The notes under the pieces were generated by a model that ran no database searches, was not told the origin of the DNA, and saw only the letters and a program-made list of their open reading frames with translations. A stretch of DNA of 42,341 nucleotides from Candidatus Dormiibacterota bacterium (GTDB taxonomy: Bacteria; Chloroflexota; Dormibacteria; Aeolococcales; Aeolococcaceae): contig PLNE01000155.1 in assembly GCA_003141695.1 (NCBI GenBank), forward strand, positions 58,954 to 101,294. The letters run 5' to 3'. Position 1 is the stretch's first letter, and the number at the start of each line of letters is the position of its first letter. The position numbers were made by a program, and so were the translations under genes. Of the stretch, positions 8,386 through 17,482 are shown piece after piece.

Positions 8386-9804
8386 TCAGGGTGACGGCGA
8401 GGGGCTCGCGAGCTGGGGTATCACTCCCGTCCAGGTGCGCCCGCCGTCGTCGGTCTGGACGAAGTAGGCCGGTCCGCCGTCCTGCTGGCTGAGGTCCTCC
8501 GTCGCCCAGCCGAGGTTGGTGGTGAGGAAGTCGAGGCTCAGGCCCACGTAGGGGAAGGCGCCCAGGCGTTTCCACGTCGTGCCCCCGTCACCGGTGGCGT
8601 AGAGGTCGGTGGCACCGGCCGCACCGTCACCGGCGGTGACCAGCCAGCCGTGATCGGCGTCGAGGAAGTCTTCCGCCACCGGCGACCCGATGCTCGTGGA
8701 GCGCGGCAGCCAGGAGCTGCCTCCGTCCACGGTCGCGAAGAGAGAGGTGCTCACCCCGGTCAGGCTCTGATTCTCGGTGAGCAGGGTGCCGCTCTCCGCC
8801 GAGGTGAAGACGGGGAGAAAGGAGGTCCCTCCGGCCGGGGAGGCGGGAAGCGCCTGCAGCGTCTGGGAGTTCCAGGTGAGTCCGCCGTCCCGGGTGACGT
8901 AGAGGGGCGCCGCCGCGGTCAGGCAGGTGCCGGTGATCCACCCGGTGGAGGCGGTGGCGAAGGTGGCCGTCAGCGCGTCGCAGCCATTCGGGATGGCCCC
9001 GGCCGCGCTCGCTGCCGGGGTGCCGCTCCGGCTCACCGCCACCTCGCTCCACTGGTAGCCTCCGTCGACGGTGCGGAAGAGTGCCGTGCCCGCGAAACCG
9101 GCCGACGCCTCCAGCTGAGAGTACCAGCCGTCCTCCGGGTCGATGAAATCCAGGGCTCCGCCGGCCGCCGCATTGAAGCCGTGGACCGCGAAGCTGCCTT
9201 CGCGGCCCCAGGTCGCTCCCCCGTCCTTCGTACCCCACGACTGCACCGTGGTCTGCGACCCCGCAGCGCTCGGAACGGTGATCACCTGAGCCGTCTCGGC
9301 ATCGACGTACGCCACGGCGAGGTTCTGACCGCCCGAGGGCGGTGAGGCGGCCGTCCAGCGCTGCACGCCGCGCGTGGTGTGCAGGACGGCACCCCCATCC
9401 AGCCGCTGCGCCCACCCGGTGCTCGTGCTGAACATGCGCAGGTTCCCGATCCCGTCACCGGCAGGCGCCGCCGGAACGGCTGCGGTGGGACCGTTGGGGG
9501 CGGCGGGGTGGCGCTGGGCGAGGAGGGCGACGGCGCCCGAGGCCACGCCGACGGCGACCGCCAGCCCCAATACCGCGATCAGGGTCGTCCGCCTGCCCGG
9601 GTGAGAGGGTCGGCCGAGCCCCCCACCGCCGGAGCCAGGCGAGCCGCCTTCGCGGGCGTCCGAAGCGGCGGGGGTGCCGCCATGGGCCCGTGACGGGGCA
9701 CGGCCAGCAGCGGGCTTGGGGGGCCCGCCCGGCGGCTCCGAGGCCGCAAACGGATCGGCCGGGCGGCCCCACTGGCCGCGGCGGAGGTGCCGGGCCGGGT
9801 GCAT
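8386..9804 (-). CDS. Membrane-anchored BNR/Ycf48-like repeat protein
   Basis: 472 aa from the ATG at 9804. A Pro/Gly/Arg-rich cytosolic head is followed by one transmembrane helix (TTLIAVLGLAVAVGVASGAV). An extracellular domain follows with repeated sialidase/Ycf48-type motifs: TRDGGLTWNS, TVDGGSSWLP, TGDGGTTWKR, TDDGGRTWTG. Such Asp-box repeats build a six- or seven-bladed beta-propeller. The Asp-boxes are clear, but the family is functionally diverse, so no enzymatic role is claimed. The start is uncertain: the frame stays open to ATG 9915 and 10059, and none has a convincing Shine-Dalgarno site. Codon use in the head is plausible from about 9900 on. Confidence 0.75.
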   Translation of the reverse strand: MHPARHLRRGQWGRPADPFAASEPPGGPPKPAAGRAPSRAHGGTPAASDAREGGSPGSGGGGLGRPSHPGRRTTLIAVLGLAVAVGVASGAVALLAQRHPAAPNGPTAAVPAAPAGDGIGNLRMFSTSTGWAQRLDGGAVLHTTRGVQRWTAASPPSGGQNLAVAYVDAETAQVITVPSAAGSQTTVQSWGTKDGGATWGREGSFAVHGFNAAAGGALDFIDPEDGWYSQLEASAGFAGTALFRTVDGGYQWSEVAVSRSGTPAASAAGAIPNGCDALTATFATASTGWITGTCLTAAAPLYVTRDGGLTWNSQTLQALPASPAGGTSFLPVFTSAESGTLLTENQSLTGVSTSLFATVDGGSSWLPRSTSIGSPVAEDFLDADHGWLVTAGDGAAGATDLYATGDGGTTWKRLGAFPYVGLSLDFLTTNLGWATEDLSQQDGGPAYFVQTDDGGRTWTGVIPQLASPSPSP

Positions 9805-10120
9805 GGCGTCATCGTCGCGCGGCTGCAGGGGCAGGTTGGTCGGATCTGGAGCAGGCGCTCGCCCGCCGGCGCCGCCCGGCCCGTCATGCCCGCCCGCGTC
9901 GCCCCACGCCACCATTCCATCATCCGCGCGGAGGACGGTTGGCGTCGCCGGGACGTTCGCCCAACGCGGCGGAGGGTCACCGGTGAGCAGTGCCGGTGGT
10001 GGAGCCCCCCATGCGCGGAACAGGACCGGGTCAGCCCTTGGAATCCTGATCCACGGCATTGGACTGTCCCGCGTAGAAGGCTGCGACCGCCCGGAACGCC
10101 TCCTTCGGCTCCCAGGTCAC

Positions 10121-10371
10121 CTCCTGAACCGGACCGTCCACCTGTAGGGTGTACGAAAGGCCCCTCCAGTCTAGTCTCCCGGCGAGCCCATGATAGGAGG
10201 GCTTTCCGGCGCGGGAGGCCGGCCGCCGACCACGAGGGCCGAGAGGCCATGGTGGCGATCGTGCAGATGCATGGTGCCAGCTGGCGGCTCGTACGGGCCC
10301 ACAAACACCAGCGTTTGAAGTCTGCGGTTGCTCGCATGGACGCCCGTCGCACCGCCGTATATAAGGAAGCA
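10121..10371 (-). repeat. Intergenic element, copy A (twin of 20747-21005)
   Basis: About 251 bp that align along their whole length with 20747-21005, by eye about 80-85 % identical with a few small indels. Shared landmarks include CCTGTAGGGTGTACGAA (10141), CTCCAGTCTAGTC, a CCGGC/GCCGG stem-loop (10206-10222), the palindrome GCCAGCTGGC and a CAAAC/GTTTG hairpin (10302-10317). It lies between the divergent thiolase gene and the BNR gene. On the minus strand it ends at TTCAGGAGG, as copy B does, but here the following frame is only ~29 codons (stop at 10031) and looks like a remnant. The whole 10060-10421 interval has no other supported gene. Confidence 0.75.
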
Positions 10372-10408
10372 TGCCCGCAGCCCCACGCGAAGGGGGATTG
10401 TCAACGTC

Positions 10409-10413
10409 GGAGG
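10409..10413 (+). promoter_or_regulatory. Shine-Dalgarno site of the thiolase gene
   Basis: GGAGG eight bases before ATG 10422. It decides the start in favour of MPEPVVVALGRTP over an in-frame ATG 51 bases upstream. Confidence 0.7.
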
Positions 10414-10421
10414 TTCACGCC

Positions 10422-11585
10422 ATGCCCGAGCCCGTCGTGGTCGCTCTCGGTCGCACCCCCATCGGGCGCGCTTTCAAGGGGTCGCTGATCAACTGGCGCG
10501 GCGACGACCTCGCCGCCTTCCTGGTCGGCAAGGTGCTGGAGGAGGTCCCCGAGCTCGACCCGCACACCGTCGATGACCTCATCTGCGGGTGTGGGCTGCC
10601 GGGAGGCGAGCAGGGATTCAACCTGGGGCGGGCGGTGTCCATCCTGGCCCGCCTGAACGTGCCCGGTACCACTGTCACCCGGTACTGCTCGTCGTCGCTC
10701 CAGACCAGCCGCATGGCCGCCCACGCCATCCGCTGCAGTGAGGGCGACGTCTTCCTCTCCGTCGGCGTGGAGATGGTCAGCCGCTACGGCAACGGCAGCA
10801 GCGACCCGCCCGCATGCCAGAACCGCCTGCTCCAGCCGGGCAACTCGGGGGAGTACCCCGACTACTACATCGCCATGGGCCAGACGGCCGAGAAAGTGGC
10901 CGAGCGCGAGGGGATCTCCCGGGAGGAGATGGACCGCTTCAGCCTGCGCTCCCAGCAGCGGGCGGTGGCGGCCGAGGACGACGGCTTCTTCGCCCGTGAG
11001 ATCGTCCCCGTCCCGCTCGGCGACGGGGCGGCGATTACCCGGGACGACAGCCCTCGTCGGGACACCTCCCTGGAGAAGCTGGCGGCGCTGGAGCCCGCCT
11101 TTCGCGAGGGCGGCCGGGTCACCGCGGGCAACTCGTGCCCACTCAGTGACGGCGCCGCTGCCGTGGTGGTGATGAGCGACACCCGGGCGAGGGCGCTGGA
11201 GATCGCACCCTTGGCCCGCATCCTGGCCACCGGGCTGTGCGCCCTAGAGCCGGAGTACATGGGCCTGGGACCCATCGCCGCCTCCCGCCAGGCCCTGGAA
11301 CGGGCCGGGATGACCATCTCCGACGTCGATGTGATCGAGATCAACGAGGCCTTCGCCGCTCAGGTGATCCCCTCGGCGCGGGGGCTCGGGATCGACCCCT
11401 TCGATGATCGCCTCAACCCCCAGGGAGGCGCCATCGCCCTCGGACACCCCTTCGGCATGACCGGGGCGCGCATCCTGTGCACTCTGCTCAACGGGCTCCG
11501 CGAGCAGGACGGCACGATCGGCCTGGAGACCATGTGCGTGGGGGGCGGGATGGGGATGGCGATGATCGTGGAAAGGCTCAGGTGA
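10422..11585 (+). CDS. Thiolase (acetyl-CoA C-acyltransferase)
   Basis: 387-aa thiolase that cleaves 3-ketoacyl-CoA with CoA, or condenses two acyl-CoAs, in the cytosol. The nucleophilic Cys is in TRYCSSSLQ (C89), the catalytic His in GHPFGMTGAR (H342) and the second Cys in CVGGGMGMAM (C372). NEAFAAQ, the usual oxyanion-hole segment, is present. It is the only plus-strand gene of the catabolic region and faces the SDR-ligase cluster. It likely supplies the last step of the beta-oxidation scheme to which the dehydrogenase, MaoC hydratase and SDR belong. Confidence 0.93.
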   Translation: MPEPVVVALGRTPIGRAFKGSLINWRGDDLAAFLVGKVLEEVPELDPHTVDDLICGCGLPGGEQGFNLGRAVSILARLNVPGTTVTRYCSSSLQTSRMAAHAIRCSEGDVFLSVGVEMVSRYGNGSSDPPACQNRLLQPGNSGEYPDYYIAMGQTAEKVAEREGISREEMDRFSLRSQQRAVAAEDDGFFAREIVPVPLGDGAAITRDDSPRRDTSLEKLAALEPAFREGGRVTAGNSCPLSDGAAAVVVMSDTRARALEIAPLARILATGLCALEPEYMGLGPIAASRQALERAGMTISDVDVIEINEAFAAQVIPSARGLGIDPFDDRLNPQGGAIALGHPFGMTGARILCTLLNGLREQDGTIGLETMCVGGGMGMAMIVERLR

Positions 11586-11608
11586 CCTGGGTCACGATGG
11601 ACCGGGAG

Positions 11609-11635
11609 GCGGGCCGCCGGCGAGCGACGGCCCGC
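11609..11635. terminator. Hairpin between convergent thiolase and SDR genes
   Basis: Perfect 8-bp stem GCGGGCCG / CGGCCCGC with an 11-nt loop, in the 57-bp gap between two convergent stops. No T-tract on either side, so intrinsic termination is only likely, not shown. Confidence 0.5.
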
Positions 11636-11642
11636 TGACCCT

Positions 11643-12554
11643 TCAGCCGCCGGCGACCCCGCCGAGAAAGGGGATGCCGTAGGGCTCGTGCCGCTGCCCC
11701 ACTGACGTCGCCCAGATCTCGGCGATCGCCTCCGCGGACCAACCTCCTTCGCGGTACGCCACCGCGACCTCGTGGGGATGCCCCCAGAGTGAGAGCTTGT
11801 CACCCCCCAGCCCGATCGCCTGCCCGGTGATCCCCGCGGCCGCGTCGGAGGCGAGGAAGACCACCAGGGGGGCGACGTCCTCGGCGGTCCCCAGCCCCAT
11901 CTGCTGGCGGGCGCTGGGCGGCAGTGGCGCACCCCTCTCCGCCGCGTCCGCCAGTGCGGCCATGGCCGGGATGGTCGCCACCATCCGGGTGATCGCGTTG
12001 GGCACCACCGCGTTGACAGTGATGTTGGACCGGGCCAGCTCCAGAGCCCAGGTGCGAGCCAGTGCGGCGATCCCCGCCTTGGCCGCGGCGTAGTTGGTCT
12101 GGCCGAAGTTGCCCAGCTGTCCCGCGATCGACGACACCAGGATGATCCGGCCGCCCTCGCCCTGCTCGCGCATCTGCCGCGCCGCGGCCCGCCCGCAGGT
12201 GAAGGTGCCGCGCAGGTGGGTCTCGATGACCGCGTCGAAGTCGGCGTCCTCCATCTTGATCAGGGTCCGGTCGCGGACGATTCCGGCGTTGGTCACCATG
12301 ACGTCGAGGCGACCGAAGCCGTCCGCCGCGGCTTGGACCAATTCGTCCGCCGCCTCGGTGCTGCCGACGCCGCAGACGCAGCTCACCGCCTTGCCACCCT
12401 CCTCTGTGATCACGTGGGTGGTGGCCTCCGCGGCGTCACGGTCCACGTCGTTGACCACCACCGCCGCGCCGGCCCCGGCAAGCGCCCTGGCGTAGGCCCT
12501 CCCCAGCCCCCTCCCGCTCCCGGTCACCACCGCAACCTTTCCGTGCAGGTCCAT
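11643..12554 (-). CDS. Short-chain dehydrogenase/reductase (3-oxoacyl or 3-hydroxyacyl type)
   Basis: 303-aa classical SDR with the NAD(P) motif TGSGRGLG (11-18), NAG (89-91), catalytic Ser142, and YxxxK at Y155/K159. The Asp at the end of strand 2 (VVVNDVD) suggests NAD(H) preference. The fold and the context (ligase, MaoC, acyl-CoA dehydrogenase) fit a 3-hydroxyacyl-CoA dehydrogenase or 3-oxoacyl reductase, resembling the dehydrogenase part of peroxisomal multifunctional enzymes. GAGGAGAGG just upstream of ATG 12554 fixes the start; a longer frame from 12578 is less likely. Last gene of the minus-strand cluster; 67 bp behind the ligase. Confidence 0.88.
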   Translation of the reverse strand: MDLHGKVAVVTGSGRGLGRAYARALAGAGAAVVVNDVDRDAAEATTHVITEEGGKAVSCVCGVGSTEAADELVQAAADGFGRLDVMVTNAGIVRDRTLIKMEDADFDAVIETHLRGTFTCGRAAARQMREQGEGGRIILVSSIAGQLGNFGQTNYAAAKAGIAALARTWALELARSNITVNAVVPNAITRMVATIPAMAALADAAERGAPLPPSARQQMGLGTAEDVAPLVVFLASDAAAGITGQAIGLGGDKLSLWGHPHEVAVAYREGGWSAEAIAEIWATSVGQRHEPYGIPFLGGVAGG

Positions 12555-12621
12555 GGTCCTCTCCTCGGAAATGGACAAATGTCCTCAGCCACGGCGCCTT
12601 CGCGGGATCCCCGCCGAAGCC

Positions 12622-14199
12622 TCAGCGGTCCTCTGCCTCGGGGACCCGAGCGCCTCGGTCAGTCCGCTGCTGCGCCCCCTGTGAGACGGCGCCGCGTGCC
12701 ACCGGCCCCGCCGGCAGCTGGATCTCACGCTTCAGAATCTTCCCCTGGGCTGATATCGGCAGGTCCTCCGTGAGCCACACGATACGAGGGTACTTGTAGG
12801 CGGCAACGCGCTCCTTGACGAAGTCGCGAAGCTCGTCCGGCGTCGCCGCGCTGCCTGGCTTGAGAACCACCGCAGCCCCGACCTCCTCGCCAAGCTGCGG
12901 ATGGGGGACTGCAACCACTGCGCATTCATGCACCGCCGGGTGCTCGTAAAGCACCTCCTCGATCTCCTTGGGGTAGACGTTGTACCCGCCCCGAATGATG
13001 ACGTCCTTCTTGCGGTCGACAATGAAGTAGTAGCCGTCGCCATCCCTGGTGGCGAGGTCCCCGGTCCGCAGCCAGCCGCCGGGGGCCATCGCCAGAGCGG
13101 TGGCATCGGGCTGGCGCCAGTACCCCTTCATCACGCTCGGCCCGCGAACCAGGATCTCGCCCACCTCGCCGGCGGACACCTCCCGGCCCGAGTCGTCGAC
13201 GAGGCACATCTCGACGCCGTCGATCGGGAGTCCGATCGACCCAGGTTTGCGCACGCGGTCCGGCCGATTGAAGCTCACCACCGGGGAGGCCTCGGTGAGG
13301 CCGTAGCCCTCCAGGATCGGGCAGCCGAAGGCGGCCTCGAAGTCTCGGAGGATTCCCAAGGGCAGCGCAGCCCCGCCGGAGACGCAGAGGCGCAGGCTGG
13401 ACACCCCGAACTCCTGGTGCTCAGGGTGGTTCAGGAGCGCCGCGTACATGGTGGGGACGCCCTCGAAGACGGTGACCCTCTCGCGTTCGATGAGTTGCAG
13501 CGCCGTCCGCGCATCGAACCTCGGCATCAGGCTCAGGCAGGCGCCCGCAACGATCGCCGTGTGCAGCCCGCATGTCTGGCCGAATGAGTGGAACATGGGC
13601 AGCGCGCCGAGGACGATGTCGTCGGGGCGCAGGCCGAGCATGTCCCGGAAGGTTGTGGCGTTGCTGGCCAGGTTGCCGTGACTGAGCTCGGCGCCCTTGG
13701 GAAGTCCGGTAGTCCCCGATGTGTAGAGGATCACCGCCGTGTCTGCTCCCCCGCGCGGCCTCACCGCGTCATCGGGCTCGACCGTGTCGAGCAGCCGGGC
13801 GAACTCCTCCGAGTCGACGAGCAGACACTCGGTGCCGACCTCCCGGGCGCCGGCCTCCGCCTCCTCGGCGAGGCCCCGCCCGGCGATCAGCAGGCGCGCT
13901 CCGGAGTCGCGCAGCTGGAAGGCGATCTCGCGTCGCTTCAGCATGACGTTCATCGGCATCGCGATCGCCCCGGCACGCAGCGCGCCGTACACGGAGATGG
14001 CGAACTCGGGAACGTTCGGGAACATCAGCCCCACCCGGTCACCCTCCCCGACGCCGCGCGCCCGGAGCAGCTGCGACGCGCGTGCGGTCAGATCGTCGAG
14101 CGTCGCGTAGCTGATGATCGCCCCGCCGTCGACGATGGCCGGCCGCGCCGCGTGCGCCCGTCCCGCCTCGACCAGGTTGCCCGCGAGGTTGTCACCCAT
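12622..14199 (-). CDS. Acyl-CoA synthetase (AMP-forming), first of two
   Basis: 525-aa ANL-superfamily ligase that activates a carboxylic acid to its acyl-CoA with ATP. The P-loop is YTSGTTGLPKGAELSH, the A5 motif GYGLTEASPV, the A7 motif TGDLATRDGDGYYFIVDR, then KKDVIIRGGYNVYPKEIEE and the catalytic Lys in GKILKREI near the end. AGAGGTC lies ahead of ATG 14199. Chain-length preference cannot be read; by context a short- or medium-chain acid. The C-terminal ~30 residues after the catalytic Lys are Arg/Gln-rich and unusual. Confidence 0.92.
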   Translation of the reverse strand: MGDNLAGNLVEAGRAHAARPAIVDGGAIISYATLDDLTARASQLLRARGVGEGDRVGLMFPNVPEFAISVYGALRAGAIAMPMNVMLKRREIAFQLRDSGARLLIAGRGLAEEAEAGAREVGTECLLVDSEEFARLLDTVEPDDAVRPRGGADTAVILYTSGTTGLPKGAELSHGNLASNATTFRDMLGLRPDDIVLGALPMFHSFGQTCGLHTAIVAGACLSLMPRFDARTALQLIERERVTVFEGVPTMYAALLNHPEHQEFGVSSLRLCVSGGAALPLGILRDFEAAFGCPILEGYGLTEASPVVSFNRPDRVRKPGSIGLPIDGVEMCLVDDSGREVSAGEVGEILVRGPSVMKGYWRQPDATALAMAPGGWLRTGDLATRDGDGYYFIVDRKKDVIIRGGYNVYPKEIEEVLYEHPAVHECAVVAVPHPQLGEEVGAAVVLKPGSAATPDELRDFVKERVAAYKYPRIVWLTEDLPISAQGKILKREIQLPAGPVARGAVSQGAQQRTDRGARVPEAEDR

Positions 14200-14374
14200 C
14201 AGAGACCTCTTCCCAACTGGACCATTCCGAGGTGGTGGCGGGGCGTGCCGAACCGACTGCGAGATCACCGTTGGGGCAGGTCGCCCGGCCTGTGGATGGC
14301 CAGCCCGCCCCGACAGCCGAAGCTGGCCATCCACACATTGTCACCGAGAAACGAATCTCGAGGTATCAGCCGCG

Positions 14375-14971
14375 CTACTTGAGCAGCGGAGCGCCCATCG
14401 GCAGTGCAGGGCCCTCCTTACCGGCCAACGCCATGGAGAGGTACATGTAGCCACCGAACACGCAGAAGATCAGCACTGCAAGCCCGGCGAGGTCACTGAG
14501 GGTGGTCGACGGCGCGTAGATGGTGTTGAGCAGGATCAGCACCACCGCCACCATGATGAAGAAGATGAAGATGGTGAAGACCAGGGGACCGCGGAAGCTG
14601 CCGATCACCAGCAGCGCAGCGACGGCCAGGAAGGCTACCAGGAACAGCTGGGTTGCCTGGCCGAGGTCAGCGGGCGGGATCCCGAACCAGCTGTGGACGG
14701 CGCCGAGCGTCCACACCGCGTAGCCGAACCAGAAGGCGGCGAACACTCCCTGGACGCCGGCGTCATAGTTGTGGCCCAGGGACGTCGACCAGACGCACGC
14801 GATCAACAAGAAGAGCGCAGTCACCAGGGCCAGGGGCACCAGCACCCCCCCCGCCGCAGCCGGGTACCAGGTCAGCAGGTTGAACCCCAGTGCCGCCGAG
14901 GCGACGAGGAAGGCGGGCAGGGCCAGCATCCCGGGATTGGCCGCGTGGGCTGCCGGAGCATGGTCACTCAT
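14375..14971 (-). CDS. Acetate/succinate permease, GPR1/FUN34/YaaH family
   Basis: 198-aa polytopic inner-membrane protein with six hydrophobic segments and the N-terminal family hallmark NPGMLALPAFLV (variant of NPAPLGL). The family (E. coli SatP) imports acetate, propionate and succinate by proton symport. Sitting between an acyl-CoA ligase and MaoC/dehydrogenase genes it probably brings in the short-chain acids handled by the cluster. The variant motif leaves some room for a diverged substrate. 175 bp separate it from the ligase. Confidence 0.8.
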   Translation of the reverse strand: MSDHAPAAHAANPGMLALPAFLVASAALGFNLLTWYPAAAGGVLVPLALVTALFLLIACVWSTSLGHNYDAGVQGVFAAFWFGYAVWTLGAVHSWFGIPPADLGQATQLFLVAFLAVAALLVIGSFRGPLVFTIFIFFIMVAVVLILLNTIYAPSTTLSDLAGLAVLIFCVFGGYMYLSMALAGKEGPALPMGAPLLK

Positions 14972-15039
14972 GTGATGGTCCCTCCGTGATATTTGAGATT
15001 AGCCGCTGCGTTCTTCTGGCGCTCTCACCCTGCGGCCGG

Positions 15040-15498
15040 TCAGGTGTAGTAGCGATAGATGACCTCCGCCACGCAGGCCGGCTTGGTCCCACCCTCCAGC
15101 TCGACGGTGGCGTCGAAGAGCGCCTGGACGCCGCCCGCGATGGTCTCCACCTCTTTCAGGAGGGCGCCGAGCCGGATGCGAGAGCCGGCCGGCACCGGGG
15201 CCGGAAAGCGCACGCGGTTGCACCCGTAGTTGATGGCCAGGGCGCTCCCCCGCACGTCGACGACCTCGCTGAGCAGCGGCACCACCAGAGAGAGCGTCAG
15301 GTAGCCGTGGGCGACGGGGCCCCCGAACGGACTGGCCTTGGCCCGCTCCACGTCAACGTGGATCCACTGATGGTCATCCGTTGCGTCGGCGAACTGGTTG
15401 ATCATCTCCTGGGTGACCTCCCGCCAGCCGCTGTAGCCGAGAACCTCTCCGACCCTGGCCTTCAATCCATCGATGCTCTCGAAGACGGTTGCGGCCAT
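15040..15498 (-). CDS. MaoC-like (R)-specific enoyl-CoA hydratase
   Basis: 152-aa hot-dog-fold hydratase with the catalytic Asp/His in DATDDHQWIHVD and the segment PFGGPVAHGYLTLSLV, both diagnostic for MaoC/NodN-type dehydratases. It adds water to trans-2-enoyl-CoA. The start ATG 15498 overlaps the dehydrogenase TGA by one base (TGATG), so the two are translationally coupled; AAGGGGG precedes it. Together with the preceding dehydrogenase it makes the two first beta-oxidation reactions. Confidence 0.9.
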   Translation of the reverse strand: MAATVFESIDGLKARVGEVLGYSGWREVTQEMINQFADATDDHQWIHVDVERAKASPFGGPVAHGYLTLSLVVPLLSEVVDVRGSALAINYGCNRVRFPAPVPAGSRIRLGALLKEVETIAGGVQALFDATVELEGGTKPACVAEVIYRYYT

Positions 15499-17447
15499 CA
15501 CTGACCCCCTTTGTGGTGCGCGGGGACGGCGACCGCCTCGGAAACGGCCGCGCCGTCCACATGGCCGGCATCGCCGTGGGTGGGTTGGCCCGAGGTGGTG
15601 CCGCGAGCGTCGGGATCCAGGATCCCCTCCTCGAGCCAGAGGTCCTTGCCCTCGAGAATGCGGAGGGCGAGCTCGTGGTTGGCAGAGTCGTCGTTGGACC
15701 AGAGCTCGTGGAAGAGGCGCTCGACGCGGTGTCGAGCCTGGCGGCAGAAGAGATCGGCGACGTTCTCGACCTGCCGAGCACGCTCGGGCTGCTCACGCCT
15801 CAGGGTCTGGGCGTACACCGCGGCGGCGGAGAGGGCAAAGAGCTCGGCGCCGATGTCAACCAGGCGAGCGAGGTAGGCCTGCCTGTCCTCCAGCCGGCCC
15901 CGCCACCTGGCCATGCCGTAGAAGGTCGAACGAGCCAGCTTGCGCGCACTGCGCTCCGCGAAGCGGAGGTGAGGCGCAAGCTTGCCGAACTCGCCGTAGG
16001 CGCCCGGGCGCTGCCCGCTGCCCACCTCGAGCTGGGGCAGCCAGCGAGCGTAGAACCAGGTTGCCTTCACGGCGGTCGTGGCCTTCTCGCCCATTGTCGA
16101 GTCCGGGGCGATCAGCTTGCCGGCCACGCGAAGGTGCTGGTCGACAGCCTCGCGCGCGGTCGAGAGATGCATGATCTCAGACGACCCCTCGAAGATGCGG
16201 AACACCCGTGTGTCGCGCATCACCTGCTCGACGCTGATCGGTCTGACCCCCCGGCCACGCTGCGACTCGGCAGTTTCGTAACCTCGCCCGCCGCAGACCT
16301 GGACCAGATCGTCGATGACCTTCCAGCACAGCTCCGCGGCGTACAGCTTGGCCAGTGCCGCCTCGATCCGGACGTCGTTGTGCTTGTCATCGGCGAGGCG
16401 GCTGGCCACGTCGACCATGGCCTCCAGACCGAAGGCGCTGGCGGCGATGAAGGCGATCTTCTGAGCCACCTCGTCGTGCTGGCCCACCGGTTTGCCCCAC
16501 TGGACCCGCTGGCTGGCAAACTCCCGGGCGACCTTGGTCGCCCACTTGGCGGTTCCGACCTGGATCCCGGGCAGGGAGAGGCGCCCGGTGTTGAGGGTGC
16601 TCAGAGCGACCCTCAACCCGTGCCCCTCCGACCCGATCAGGTTCTCCTTCGGCACCACGACGTTCTGGAAGCGGGTGAGCGAGTTCTCGATCCCCCGCAG
16701 GCCCATGAAGGTGTTGCGGTGCTCCACGATCACGCCCTCGTCGTGGTAGGGCACGATGAAGGCGGTGATGCCGCCCCGGTGTCCCTCGCTCTTCGGCACC
16801 TTGGCCATGACGACCGCAACGTCGGCGATGGTCCCGTTGGTGGCCCACAGCTTCTGGCCGGTGATCCGGTAGCCGGAGCCATCCTCGGTGGGGACGGCCA
16901 TGGTGGTGAGCCGCGCCGGGTCGGAGCCCACGTCGGGCTCGGTCAGGAGGAAGGCCGAGATGTGCGTGCGGGCCAACAGCGGAAGCCAGTGCCGCTTCTG
17001 CTCCTCGGTCCCGAAGAGGAGAAGCGGCTCCCCGACCCCGATCGACTGGTGCGCCGAGAGCATCGTCGGCAGCGCGGGGTGCCAGCTGCCGGCCAGGGCC
17101 AGGACCCGGTTGTAGTAGACCTGGGAGAGGCCCAGCCCCCCGTACTCCTCGGGGATCTTCATCCCCAGTGCTCCTAGCTCCTTGAGGCCATCGATGACCT
17201 CGGTGGGGATCCTGGCGTCTCGCTCGATCTGGGCCGGATCCACCTTGGTCTCCAGGAAGGCGCGCATCCGGTCGAGGAACGCCTCGCCCTTCTTCACCAT
17301 CTCGGGGTCCGGGCGCGGCTGGGGGGAGATGAGCTCGAGGCGGAAATGGCCGAGGAAAAGTTGCTTCCCGAAGCTCGGCAGCTTCCAGTCCTGCTCGCGG
17401 GCCGCCTCGGCGACCTTGCGGGACTCTCCTGCGGATACGTTGGTCAT
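15498..17447 (-). CDS. Acyl-CoA dehydrogenase, long form
   Basis: 649-aa FAD-dependent acyl-CoA dehydrogenase. After about 45 leading residues comes the N-terminal helical domain (IPEEYGGLGLSQVYYN), then FLLTEPDVGSDPARL and ITGQKLWATNG of the middle beta domain, and then VCGGRGYE and FRIFEGSSEIMHL with the catalytic Glu. About 200 further residues follow, as in VLCAD/ACAD9-type enzymes. It is much longer than the usual ~380 aa. Preceded by the CoA-transferase gene (35 bp gap) and coupled to maoC downstream. Substrate length not determined, but the long form favours long or branched chains. Confidence 0.92.
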   Translation of the reverse strand: MTNVSAGESRKVAEAAREQDWKLPSFGKQLFLGHFRLELISPQPRPDPEMVKKGEAFLDRMRAFLETKVDPAQIERDARIPTEVIDGLKELGALGMKIPEEYGGLGLSQVYYNRVLALAGSWHPALPTMLSAHQSIGVGEPLLLFGTEEQKRHWLPLLARTHISAFLLTEPDVGSDPARLTTMAVPTEDGSGYRITGQKLWATNGTIADVAVVMAKVPKSEGHRGGITAFIVPYHDEGVIVEHRNTFMGLRGIENSLTRFQNVVVPKENLIGSEGHGLRVALSTLNTGRLSLPGIQVGTAKWATKVAREFASQRVQWGKPVGQHDEVAQKIAFIAASAFGLEAMVDVASRLADDKHNDVRIEAALAKLYAAELCWKVIDDLVQVCGGRGYETAESQRGRGVRPISVEQVMRDTRVFRIFEGSSEIMHLSTAREAVDQHLRVAGKLIAPDSTMGEKATTAVKATWFYARWLPQLEVGSGQRPGAYGEFGKLAPHLRFAERSARKLARSTFYGMARWRGRLEDRQAYLARLVDIGAELFALSAAAVYAQTLRREQPERARQVENVADLFCRQARHRVERLFHELWSNDDSANHELALRILEGKDLWLEEGILDPDARGTTSGQPTHGDAGHVDGAAVSEAVAVPAHHKGGQ

Positions 17448-17482
17448 GATCGCGACGCCCTCCTTTCAGGCAATGCCGGCAC

